From: Lachnospiraceae bacterium
GTDB lineage: Bacteria > Bacillota > Clostridia > Lachnospirales > Lachnospiraceae
Length of the DNA stretch: 14,571 bases
Direction of reading: 5' to 3'
Assembly (NCBI GenBank): GCA_017412265.1
Contig: JAFPYK010000109.1
Span: forward strand, 1 to 14,571
Position numbers and translations under genes: made by a program. Below the pieces are notes generated by a model, which ran no database searches, was not told the DNA's origin, and saw only the letters and a program-made list of their open reading frames with translations. Shown piece after piece: positions 6,086 through 13,229 of the stretch (positions are counted from its first letter, which is position 1; the number at the start of each line of letters is the position of its first letter).

Positions 6086-7039
6086 ATGAGCAAGGATTAT
6101 GATGTGTTATGTGTCGGCGGACTGGTGCAGGATCTCCTGGTGCAGCCGATTCCGAGGGACCTGTTTGACAAGGATGCGGTTCATGTCAACAGCATGAAGT
6201 TCAACGTCGGCGGCGACGCGGCCAATGAGTCGACGGTCATGGCGAAGCTGGGCGTGAAGGTCATCCTCGGCACCGAGGCGGGCGACGACGAGACCGGGCG
6301 CGGCCTGATCCGCTACATGGAGAGCCAGGGCGTGGACTGCGGCAACGTGGTTTACCGCGGCGCGCAGAGAACCAACATCGTGATGGTGGAAGAGGACGGC
6401 CAGAGACATTTCGTGGTCCTGGCTCACAAGAGCCGCGGCTTCGGCGAGAAGGAAGACTTCGACTATGAGCTGCTGGACCACATCCGTTTCATCAGCGTGG
6501 GCAGCATCCATATCGCGAAGGCGCTGGATGAGAACCTGGCGGAGTATTTCAAGGCGGCCCAGGCGAAGGGCGTCGTGACGGTGGCGGACATGGTAAGCAA
6601 TAAGGGACGCCAGACGCTGGAGGATTTCAAGGAGATCGCGAAGTATACGGATTATCTGATTCCTTCCGAGCTGGAGGCCCAGGAGCTGACCGGCGAGACC
6701 GATCCGGAGAAGATGGCAGACATGCTGCTGACCTGGGGCCCGAAGGGCGTGATCATCAAGCTGGGCGCCGAGGGAAGCTTCATCAAGAATGCCGAGGGCG
6801 GATGCTTCGTCAAGGCATTTCCTGTGAAGGCCATTGATACGACCGGCGCAGGCGACAACTTCGCGGCGGGCTTTGTGACCGCGCTGACGCACGGCTGGAG
6901 CTTCCGGCAGTACGCGGAGTTCGCGTCCGCGGTGGGCTCTTTATCGACCCAGACCATCGGTTCCACGACCGGTGTGGAGAATTTTGAGCAGGTGATCGCA
7001 TTTATGAAGAAATGCGGACGCTGCGACATGGATGTATGA
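6086..7039 (+). CDS. PfkB-family carbohydrate kinase 4
   Basis: This is a 317-residue ribokinase-fold sugar kinase. It has VGGLVQD near the N-terminus (substrate Asp), GGDAANES (signature 1), GDDETGRG, VIIKLGAEGS on the nucleotide side, and DTTGAGDNF from residue 251 with Asp257 the likely catalytic base. A GAGGAAGGA stretch ends about 10 nt before ATG. It follows kinase 3 after 53 nt with neither promoter nor terminator visible, so it is probably in the same operon. Its stop overlaps the yqeG start as ATGA. As in the other copies, the C-terminal IGSTTGVENFEQV segment matches the family pattern. The specific sugar cannot be named. Confidence 0.93.
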   Translation: MSKDYDVLCVGGLVQDLLVQPIPRDLFDKDAVHVNSMKFNVGGDAANESTVMAKLGVKVILGTEAGDDETGRGLIRYMESQGVDCGNVVYRGAQRTNIVMVEEDGQRHFVVLAHKSRGFGEKEDFDYELLDHIRFISVGSIHIAKALDENLAEYFKAAQAKGVVTVADMVSNKGRQTLEDFKEIAKYTDYLIPSELEAQELTGETDPEKMADMLLTWGPKGVIIKLGAEGSFIKNAEGGCFVKAFPVKAIDTTGAGDNFAAGFVTALTHGWSFRQYAEFASAVGSLSTQTIGSTTGVENFEQVIAFMKKCGRCDMDV

Positions 7040-7557
7040 GTTTTTTAGAGATCTGGTACCCCGATGAGCGCTGCGCGTCGGCCTTTGATATCGATTATGA
7101 GGGGCTCTACGCGCAGGGGATCCGCGGGGTGATGTTTGACATCGACAATACGCTGGTGCCTCACGGGGCGGATGCGGACGAGCGTTCCATCGCGCTGATG
7201 AAGCGGCTCCGCGAGATCGGATTGGACATCTGCTTTGTCTCGAACAACCAGAGGGAGCGGGTGCTGCGGTTTAACCGCGAGATCGGGGCGCATGTGGTGA
7301 TCAATGCCCACAAGCCCGCGAAGAGCGGATATCTGCGCGGCATGGCTCTGATGGGGACGGATCTGGCTTCGACGGTGTATGTGGGAGATCAGATCTTCAC
7401 AGACGTCTGGGGCGCGAAGCGGCTCGGGATGCGCAATATCCTGACGGACCCGATCGACCCGCGCGAGGAGATCCAGATTATATTGAAACGTGTGCCGGAG
7501 CGCCTGATCCTGCGCTCCTATGAGAAGCACAGACATGAGGGGAATCAAGATGGATGA
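7036..7557 (+). CDS. yqeG: YqeG-family HAD (subclass IIIA) phosphatase
   Basis: This 173-residue cytoplasmic phosphatase of the haloacid dehalogenase superfamily carries all four motifs: DIDNT (Asp35 nucleophile, Asp37 acid/base), VSNN (motif II Ser), the Lys in AHKPAKSG (motif III), and GDQIFTD (Asp118, Asp123; Mg binding). Length and motif spacing match Bacillus YqeG and the related GEP4-type phosphatidylglycerophosphate phosphatases, so a role in phosphatidylglycerol synthesis is possible but unproven. The ATG at 7036 overlaps the kinase 4 stop (ATGA). An in-frame ATG at 7012 lies inside kinase 4 and adds residues that do not belong to the family. No strong ribosome binding site is visible, so translation probably depends on coupling to kinase 4. 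Confidence 0.9.
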   Translation: MSFLEIWYPDERCASAFDIDYEGLYAQGIRGVMFDIDNTLVPHGADADERSIALMKRLREIGLDICFVSNNQRERVLRFNREIGAHVVINAHKPAKSGYLRGMALMGTDLASTVYVGDQIFTDVWGAKRLGMRNILTDPIDPREEIQIILKRVPERLILRSYEKHRHEGNQDG

Positions 7558-8599
7558 GAGAATTGTGAAGCTGCTTGCAGAAAAAGGACTGGACGCGCTG
7601 CTGGTCTCCGGCGCCGCAAATATGCGGTATCTGGCCGGATTCACCGGCGAGGGCTATGTGGTCTTTACGAAGAGAGGCCAGTATGTGCTGACGGATTCGC
7701 GCTACACGGTGGCCGCGGAGGAGGAGGCGCCCGGTTTCCAGGTAATCGAGGTGCATAAGCCTTACCCGGAGGAGCTCTCCGTGCTCTTCGCCGAGGACGA
7801 GAAGGTCGGGTTCGAGGGCGAGAAGATGCTCTACGCGGACTTCGAGGGGATCCGGGACGGGATCTCGCAGATCTGCTTAAGCCCGATCGCGGGAGAGCTA
7901 GACGTGCTGCGCCAGGTCAAGGAGCAGTGGGAGATCGACCGGATCGCGAAGGCGGAGGAGATCGGTGACAAGGCGTTTGACGCGGTGCTCGGCTTCTTAA
8001 AGCCGGGGCTTACCGAGCTTGAGGTCGCGGCCTTCCTGGAGTACCAGATGAAATGCTTCGGCGCGGAGGACTTAAGCTTCAACACGATCGCCGCGGCGGG
8101 ACTGAATTCTGCGAAGCCTCACGCGGTGCCCGGTGCGTACCGCCTGCAGGAGGGTGATTTCCTGACGATGGACTACGGCGCGCTCTATCAGGGCTATCAT
8201 TCGGATATGACGAGGACGGTCGTGATCGGCAAGGCTTCCGAGGAGCAGAAGAAGATCTACCATATCGTGCTGGAGGCACAGCTGGCCGGCGTGGACGCGC
8301 TGCGGGCAGGGCTTCGCGGCTCCGACGTCGACAAGGTCTCCCGGGACATCATCGCGAATGCCGGCTACGGGGCGAACTTCGGACACGGCCTCGGCCACTG
8401 TGTGGGTCTGGAGATCCACGAATCGCCGCGCCTGTCCCCGAAGGATGAGACCGTCCTGCTGCCGAACATGGTGATCACGGTCGAGCCCGGCATCTATATC
8501 AAGGGCTTCGGCGGCGTGCGCATCGAGGATACGCTGGTGGTCAAGGAGGGCGGCAGCCTGAACCTGGCGCATTCGCCGAAGAAGCTGATCGAGATCTAA
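7550..8599 (+). CDS. M24-family Xaa-Pro aminopeptidase / dipeptidase-like peptidase
   Basis: This 349-residue metallopeptidase removes N-terminal residues before proline or splits Xaa-Pro dipeptides. It has an N-terminal creatinase-like domain (about 1-125) and a C-terminal pita-bread domain. The five metal ligands are present: Asp208 (MDYGA), Asp219 (HSDMTRT), His283 (GHGLGHCVG), Glu312 (VEPGIY) and Glu326 (RIEDT). Length fits the short YqhT/PapA group. The ATG at 7550 was chosen because AGGGG (7538-7542) lies 7 nt upstream; it overlaps the end of yqeG by 8 nt. An in-frame ATG at 7520 lacks that site. In many Firmicutes this gene sits directly before efp; here a secreted repeat protein gene lies between them. 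It probably belongs to the kinase 2-4 and yqeG operon. Confidence 0.93.
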   Translation: MDERIVKLLAEKGLDALLVSGAANMRYLAGFTGEGYVVFTKRGQYVLTDSRYTVAAEEEAPGFQVIEVHKPYPEELSVLFAEDEKVGFEGEKMLYADFEGIRDGISQICLSPIAGELDVLRQVKEQWEIDRIAKAEEIGDKAFDAVLGFLKPGLTELEVAAFLEYQMKCFGAEDLSFNTIAAAGLNSAKPHAVPGAYRLQEGDFLTMDYGALYQGYHSDMTRTVVIGKASEEQKKIYHIVLEAQLAGVDALRAGLRGSDVDKVSRDIIANAGYGANFGHGLGHCVGLEIHESPRLSPKDETVLLPNMVITVEPGIYIKGFGGVRIEDTLVVKEGGSLNLAHSPKKLIEI

Positions 8600-8616
8600 A
8601 TGGAATCGGGTGTGAG

Positions 8617-10212
8617 ATGAAAAAACTGGGATGGATGTTGTTATTTGCGGTCGTATTGACGCTTGCCCTGAGGCCTGCGGGGGCGAAAGCCGCTGAGGCG
8701 GAGTGGGTCTACAATGAAGACTATCAGACGTGGATGTATGTGGATGAGGTTTCGGCGGAGCAGCCGGAGCATTCGGATATCTACGTGGATCACTGGGTGA
8801 AGTACCAGGGCCAGTGGTATCATTTCCTGACCGGCTGGCAGTATGACTCCGGAAAATGGTATTACCTGTTCACACCGAACAGCGGGGGCATGGCTCATGA
8901 CCGCGCCCTGTATCTCGACGGGGAGACCTATAGGTTCTCGAAGGGCGGCGCCATGTACCACGACTGCTGGATCAAAGAGGTCGAGACGAACGGAGATGGA
9001 AGCACTACGGTCGTCTGGCACTATGCCAAGAGCAGCGGAAAGCTGGCGAAAGGATGGCTGGAGCTTAAGGGAACCTGGTATTATTTCGCGGACGAAGTTG
9101 ATCCGTATATGGTCTCCGGCGGTATCTGCACGGTTCGGGGCAAGGATTACTACTTCAATGAGAACGGGGCGATGCAGTCGGATCGCTGGATCCAGATTCG
9201 CCGGTATCTCACAGACGAGTATTGGGTGACGGACTGGTATTATGCCGGCAGCAGCGGCGCTCTCTATACGGGCTGGCATGAGATCTCCGGGAAATGGTAC
9301 TATTTTGACCAGATGGACTCCGGCAGGATGTACAGCGGAGGAATCTACGGCATCGACAGCGACGCGTATTCGTTTGCGCCCTCCGGGGCGAGGCAGACCG
9401 GCTGGGTGAAGTACGAGGTCGAAGGTCTCTATGACACCTACACGCTGTGGGCTTACGCGGATCCTGCGTCCGGAAAGCTTCTGACCGGGTTTCAGGAGAT
9501 CGGCGGGAAGATCTACTACTTTGATGATCAGTCTTACCTGGCGCTTGCCGCAGGAGGCTACAGCTTCCGGGACGTCGGGGTCTATGTCTTCGCGGACAGC
9601 GGAGCGCTGATCACGAAGAAAGGCTGGTCGAAGGCCGGAGGAGACTGGTACTACATCCAGGATGACTATACCGCCGCAACCGACTGGAAGACCATCGGAG
9701 GCAAGAGATATTATTTCCTGCCGCGCGACGGGTCCATGGCCACGGGGCTGGTTGTCACCGGCATGGTTCTGGACCGCTTCGCGGACAACGGTGTGTATAA
9801 AGAGAGGATCCTGGGGAAAAACGGGTGGTTCCGGGACGGGGACGACTGGTATTATTTTGATGACGGCGACGTCTGTGTCGGCTGGCAGGACATCCGAGGC
9901 AAGAGGTATTATTTCGACCCCCAGTACGGCTATATGTACACCGGTCCGGCGACGATCCGCGACGAGGGATATTATTTCAACAGTGACGGGGCTCTGACGA
10001 CCACGACGGGCTGGAAGAAGCTGACGTTTGAGGACGGAGAAGTGCTCTGGTTCTACACGCGCGGAGACGGAAGCTGCATGAAGGGCTGGGAAATGATCGG
10101 CGACAAAACATACTACTTCGACCCCGATTATTATTTCATGTATGCCGGAGGCACCTATCTCATCGACGGGCACATCTGCGTCTTCGATGATTCCGGCGCG
10201 CGGATCCAATAA
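8617..10212 (+). CDS. Secreted cell-wall/glucan-binding repeat protein, no catalytic domain seen
   Basis: This 531-residue protein begins with a signal peptide (MKK, a hydrophobic stretch to about residue 19, likely cut after AKA at 26). The rest is almost entirely aromatic/glycine repeats of the choline-binding or glucan-binding type (G-K-W-Y-Y-F ... G-x-M ... G-W). From residue 73 they form seven super-repeats opening with GW-x4-GKWYYF-like sequence, of 73, 73, 72, 65, 66, 68 and 42 residues; the last is a half unit. No hydrolase, transferase or LPXTG anchor is visible, so the protein probably sticks non-covalently to wall polymers or exopolysaccharide. Only a weak ribosome binding site is seen (GGAATCGGGTG), and the start lies 17 nt after the peptidase stop, so it likely depends on the same transcript. 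Function unknown beyond binding. Confidence 0.88.
   Translation: MKKLGWMLLFAVVLTLALRPAGAKAAEAEWVYNEDYQTWMYVDEVSAEQPEHSDIYVDHWVKYQGQWYHFLTGWQYDSGKWYYLFTPNSGGMAHDRALYLDGETYRFSKGGAMYHDCWIKEVETNGDGSTTVVWHYAKSSGKLAKGWLELKGTWYYFADEVDPYMVSGGICTVRGKDYYFNENGAMQSDRWIQIRRYLTDEYWVTDWYYAGSSGALYTGWHEISGKWYYFDQMDSGRMYSGGIYGIDSDAYSFAPSGARQTGWVKYEVEGLYDTYTLWAYADPASGKLLTGFQEIGGKIYYFDDQSYLALAAGGYSFRDVGVYVFADSGALITKKGWSKAGGDWYYIQDDYTAATDWKTIGGKRYYFLPRDGSMATGLVVTGMVLDRFADNGVYKERILGKNGWFRDGDDWYYFDDGDVCVGWQDIRGKRYYFDPQYGYMYTGPATIRDEGYYFNSDGALTTTTGWKKLTFEDGEVLWFYTRGDGSCMKGWEMIGDKTYYFDPDYYFMYAGGTYLIDGHICVFDDSGARIQ
8833..10209 (+). repeat. Coding region of seven protein super-repeats (65-73 residues each)
   Basis: Units open at residues 73 (GWQYDSGKWYYL), 146 (GWLELKGTWYYF), 219 (GWHEISGKWYYF), 291 (GFQEIGGKIYYF), 356 (DWKTIGGKRYYF), 422 (GWQDIRGKRYYF) and 490 (GWEMIGDKTYYF). 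Each unit contains an opening WYYF element, a Y-x-F...GA element about 25 residues later, and a third W-x-Y element with a more variable insert; the last unit lacks the third. The repeats are diverged at DNA level, so the array is old rather than a recent slippage product. Confidence 0.8.
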
Positions 10213-10218
10213 TCCGCG
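10199..10218 (+). other. Hairpin across the stop codon of the repeat-protein gene
   Basis: CGCGGAT (10199-10205) pairs with ATCCGCG (10212-10218) around CCAATA, and the TAA stop lies at the loop/3' arm boundary. No T-run follows, so it is at best a weak terminator or an mRNA-end stabiliser. Confidence 0.4.
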
Positions 10219-10238
10219 GGACCTCTTCAATAAAACAG

Positions 10239-10267
10239 TTGAAAAACTGCCGTAAATACGATAAACT
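10239..10267 (+). promoter_or_regulatory. efp promoter
   Basis: TTGAAA (10239-10244) and TAAACT (10262-10267) are exactly 17 bp apart in AT-rich DNA, giving a start near 10274 and a leader of about 45 nt. The -35 lies in a small inverted repeat, CAGTT/AACTG (10236-10240 and 10245-10249... approximately), with loop GAAA. This gives efp its own promoter, independent of the long upstream operon. Confidence 0.75.
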
Positions 10268-10318
10268 TATACAGATAAAACTTTCATTCGAATCATACGA
10301 TTTAGGAGGATATAACTC

Positions 10319-10876
10319 ATGATTTCTGCTGGTGAATTCAGAAACGGCATGACTGTAGAATATAACAACGGTATTTTCCAGGTCATTGAATTTCAGCATG
10401 TAAAACCCGGCAAGGGTGCTGCGTTCGTAAGAACCAAGTTAAAGAATATTGAGACCGGCGGTGTGGTCGAGACTTCCTTCCGTCCGACCGAGAAGTTCCC
10501 GCCTGCGGTTATCGACAGAAGAAACATGCAGTATTCTTACTCTGTAGATGACATGTATTATTTCATGGATGTTGAGACTTACGATCAGGAGATGTTAACC
10601 AAGGATCAGCTTGGCGATGCTCTGAAGTTTGTCAAAGAGAACGAGATGGTTAAGCTTCTGTATCACAACGGAAGAGTCTTCTCCATCGAGCCGCCGATGT
10701 TCGTGGAGCTTGCAGTTACCGAGACGGAGCCCGGCTTCAAGGGCAACACCGCAACCGGCGCGACCAAGCCTGCTTATGTGGAGACCGGCGCGATGGTTCT
10801 GGTTCCGCTGTTCGTTGAGATCGGCGACGTGATCCAGATCGACACGAGAACCGGTGAGTACATGAAGAGAGTCTGA
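10319..10876 (+). CDS. efp: Translation elongation factor P
   Basis: This 185-residue EF-P binds between the P and E sites of the ribosome and relieves stalling at proline stretches. It shows the three-domain layout: KOW-like domain I (about 1-63), then two OB domains. The modified residue is Lys32 in VKPGKGAAF, at the tip of the domain I loop; it is the Lys type, not the Arg type. The C-terminus IGDVIQIDTRTGEYMKRV matches the family signature. AGGAGGA (10304-10310) lies 8 nt before ATG. Like the aldolase gene, its codons (GTT, TCT, AGA, TTA) differ from the neighbours and indicate high expression. It has its own promoter and terminator. No modification enzyme gene for Lys32 is visible in the window. 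Confidence 0.98.
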   Translation: MISAGEFRNGMTVEYNNGIFQVIEFQHVKPGKGAAFVRTKLKNIETGGVVETSFRPTEKFPPAVIDRRNMQYSYSVDDMYYFMDVETYDQEMLTKDQLGDALKFVKENEMVKLLYHNGRVFSIEPPMFVELAVTETEPGFKGNTATGATKPAYVETGAMVLVPLFVEIGDVIQIDTRTGEYMKRV

Positions 10877-10913
10877 TCGTTTCGGCAGACAGAACCGAAC
10901 ATGAATTCGTTGG

Positions 10914-10954
10914 AAAGACCCGGGTGCCTGTCACTTCGGGTCTTTGCATTTTTT
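10914..10954 (+). terminator. efp intrinsic terminator
   Basis: AAAGACCCG (10914-10922) pairs with CGGGTCTTT (10937-10945). An inner GTG/CAC pair (10924-10926 with 10932-10934) sits above a small internal loop, and six T follow (10949-10954). It lies 37 nt after the efp stop and 28 nt before aroK. No promoter for aroK is evident after it, so aroK-cls may depend on read-through. Confidence 0.88.
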
Positions 10955-10982
10955 GAGATGCCGCAGCAGGGGGGGAGTATTG

Positions 10983-11510
10983 ATGAGAGGAAATCTGTAT
11001 CTGACCGGGTTTATGGGAGCCGGCAAGACGACGGAAGGCCGGCTGCTCTCCGCGATGACCGGGAGAACCTGCGTGGAGATGGACGAGCGGATCGAGGAGC
11101 GGGAAGGCTGTGCGATCGCCGAGGTGTTTGCCCGGCGGGGCGAGGCGTATTTCCGCGATGCGGAGAGTGAGGTGCTCCGCGAGATCGCTGCGGAGGAAGG
11201 ACGGATTGTCTCGTGCGGCGGAGGCACGGTGCTGCGGGAAGAGAACCGGCGTGTGCTCCGGGAGAGCGGCGTCACGGTGTGGCTGACCGCGGAGGCGGAG
11301 ACGATCTGTGAGCGGGTGCGAGACGACCTGACGCGGCCTGTGATTGCGGGCAGGAGAGAGCCGGAGGAGATCCGGGAGCTGATGGAAGAGCGGCGGGAGG
11401 CCTATGAGGCCGCGGCGCAGATCCGCGTGAAGACCGACGGGCGGAGCCCGGAGGAGATCTGCCGCGAGATTCTTACAAGGCTCGCGGAGTTACATGGGGT
11501 AAAGGAGTAG
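10983..11510 (+). CDS. aroK: Shikimate kinase
   Basis: This 175-residue kinase phosphorylates shikimate at the 3-hydroxyl with ATP, a step toward chorismate and the aromatic amino acids. The P-loop is GFMGAGKTT (residues 9-17); most homologues have GKST, here Lys-Thr-Thr. Shikimate-binding residues are Asp34 (EMDERIE), Arg58 (GEAYFRDAE) and the glycine triplet at 79-81 (SCGGGTV). The lid Arg is Arg118 (LTRPVI). The ATG at 10983 was chosen because it directly precedes the first beta strand and has GGAG (10974-10977) 5 nt upstream. An in-frame ATG at 10944 would start inside the efp terminator. The stop is three bases before the cls start. No other shikimate-pathway gene is visible. Confidence 0.95.
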   Translation: MRGNLYLTGFMGAGKTTEGRLLSAMTGRTCVEMDERIEEREGCAIAEVFARRGEAYFRDAESEVLREIAAEEGRIVSCGGGTVLREENRRVLRESGVTVWLTAEAETICERVRDDLTRPVIAGRREPEEIRELMEERREAYEAAAQIRVKTDGRSPEEICREILTRLAELHGVKE

Positions 11511-11513
11511 TGT

Positions 11514-13127
11514 ATGGATCATCAGGGCAGGGCGGCCATCCAGAAGGCCATCCGGGAGAAGCGCAGGGAGAGCCTGAAGAAGAAGAGCAAGAAGGGATTG
11601 TTCCATATCGTCTTCAGCCGGATGTTTATCATCCTCTTCCTGGTCTTTTTGCAGATTGTATTTCTGTTTTTCTGGTTTTACCGGCTCAGCCAGGCGAGCC
11701 CGTATATCTACGCGGGTATCCTGGTGCTGGAGCTGATCATCGCGATCTATCTGGTGAATTCGGAGACCAACGCGGAGATTAAGATCGCGTGGCTGGTGCC
11801 GATTCTGACGGTGCCGATCTTCGGAACACTGTTTTATCTGTTTGTGAAGGCTCAGATCGGCGCGCGGCTGGTGGGCCAGAGGCTCCGGGCGGAGCAGATC
11901 TCCACGAGATCGTTCCTGCCGCAGAACAATAAGGTCTGGGCGAAACTTAAGAACCTCGCGCCGCAGACGGCTTCGCTTGCGGAGTATATCTACAAGTACG
12001 GGAATTTCCCGGTCTATGAGGGCGGGGACGCCCGGTACTTCTCGTGCGGGGAGGAACTCTTCCCGGTGCTCTGCGAGGAGCTCGAGAAGGCGGAGAAGTT
12101 TATCTTCCTGGAGTATTTTATCGTGGAACACGGGCTGATGTGGGATACGATGCTCGCGATCCTCAAGCAGAAGGTGAAGGAGGGCGTGAAGGTCTGCTTC
12201 CTCTATGACGGGACCTGCTCGTTCTACCTGCTGCCGATGAATTACCGGAAGGAGATCGAGAAGTTCGGCATCGAGTGCCGGGTCTTCTCGCAGGTGCGCC
12301 CGGTATTTACGACGGTGCAGAATAACCGCGATCACCGCAAGGTCCTGGTGATCGACGGGAAGGTAGCTTTCACGGGAGGCATCAACCTGGCGGATGAGTA
12401 TATCAACGCGGCGGAGCGTTTCGGCTACTGGAAGGATACCGCGGTGCAGATCCGCGGGGAGGCGGTGAGGACATTTACCGCGCTCTTCCTGCAGATGTGG
12501 AATATGTCCGGGGGCGACCAGGAGCGGGCCAATTACATGATGTACATGAAGGAGACGCCGGAGCAGGGGATCCCGCGGTCCGGGTATATGATCCCGATCG
12601 GGGAGAACCCGCTGGACAAGGAGCAGATGGCGGAGCGGACGTACTCGCACATCCTCTATACCGCCAAGCGCTACGTGCACATCATGAGCCCTTACCTGAT
12701 GCTGGATACGGATATGCGAACGGCGCTGACGTACGCGGCCAAGCGAGGGGTGGAGGTGCATCTGATCATCCCGCATATCCCGGACAAATGGTACGCGATG
12801 GCCATCGGGCGGACGTACCAGAGGGAGCTGCTGGACGCGGGCGTGCGGATCTCGGAGTACCTGCCGGGCTTCGTTCATGCGAAGAGTTTCGTGGCGGATG
12901 ACGAGCAGGCGGTGGTCGGCACCGCGAACCTGGACTTCCGCAGCCTCTTCCTCAACTACGAGGACATGGTTTATTTCTACGGCTGCTCGGTCGCTTATGA
13001 GATCGAGAGGGATTTCCAGGCGACGCTTGCGGACTGCGAGCCGGTGACGCCGGCCTCCCTGCGGCGGGAGAAATGGACGATTCGCCTGGCGGGCAAGGTC
13101 CTCCGGCTGATCGCGCCTCTCTTCTGA
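11514..13127 (+). CDS. cls: Cardiolipin synthase (phospholipase D superfamily)
   Basis: This 537-residue membrane enzyme condenses two phosphatidylglycerol molecules to cardiolipin and glycerol. A basic N-terminus (about 10-28) precedes three hydrophobic segments (about 36-57, 63-82, 91-112). Then come two HKD motifs, the first with His274 (HRKVLVIDG, followed by GGINLADEY) and the second with His455 (HAKSFVADD, followed by GTANLDFRS). Both have the H-x-K-x4-D spacing needed for catalysis. Length is slightly above the common 480-510, mainly from the longer N-terminus. AAAGGAG (11501-11507), inside the end of aroK, lies 6 nt before the ATG, so the two genes are co-transcribed. A 6-bp repeat (GCCTCT/AGAGGC) brackets the stop, but no U-tract terminator is seen. 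Confidence 0.95.
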   Translation: MDHQGRAAIQKAIREKRRESLKKKSKKGLFHIVFSRMFIILFLVFLQIVFLFFWFYRLSQASPYIYAGILVLELIIAIYLVNSETNAEIKIAWLVPILTVPIFGTLFYLFVKAQIGARLVGQRLRAEQISTRSFLPQNNKVWAKLKNLAPQTASLAEYIYKYGNFPVYEGGDARYFSCGEELFPVLCEELEKAEKFIFLEYFIVEHGLMWDTMLAILKQKVKEGVKVCFLYDGTCSFYLLPMNYRKEIEKFGIECRVFSQVRPVFTTVQNNRDHRKVLVIDGKVAFTGGINLADEYINAAERFGYWKDTAVQIRGEAVRTFTALFLQMWNMSGGDQERANYMMYMKETPEQGIPRSGYMIPIGENPLDKEQMAERTYSHILYTAKRYVHIMSPYLMLDTDMRTALTYAAKRGVEVHLIIPHIPDKWYAMAIGRTYQRELLDAGVRISEYLPGFVHAKSFVADDEQAVVGTANLDFRSLFLNYEDMVYFYGCSVAYEIERDFQATLADCEPVTPASLRREKWTIRLAGKVLRLIAPLF

Positions 13128-13162
13128 CCGGGTGCGTGCAGAGGCCGAAGAAAACTAGTTCT

Positions 13163-13190
13163 TTGCATCCTCGGATTTTCGTGGTAAAAT
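13163..13190 (+). promoter_or_regulatory. Promoter for the two-TM hypothetical gene
   Basis: TTGCAT (13163-13168) and TAAAAT (13185-13190) are 16 bp apart with a TGG extension before the -10 (13182-13184). The start would be near 13197, about 33 nt before the ATG. Confidence 0.7.
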
Positions 13191-13229
13191 AGGCACAGAT
13201 TTATCAGAATCCCGCAGGAGAGATACATC

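Noticed and set aside
8833..10209. DNA-level tandem repeat prone to slippage
   Set aside because: The repeats are clear in protein but the DNA copies are strongly diverged.
8641..10230. 529-codon ORF on the - strand
   Set aside because: It exactly mirrors the secreted repeat gene. Its apparent repeats are reverse readings of the WYYF repeats, and there is no ribosome binding site or recognisable protein.
11490..12878. 462-codon ORF on the - strand
   Set aside because: It lies antisense to cardiolipin synthase, which has both HKD motifs. The product is low-complexity, rich in His, Arg and Leu.
13128..13162. Terminator after cls
   Set aside because: GCCTCT/AGAGGC around the stop has a long loop and no T-run, so it is not supported as a terminator.
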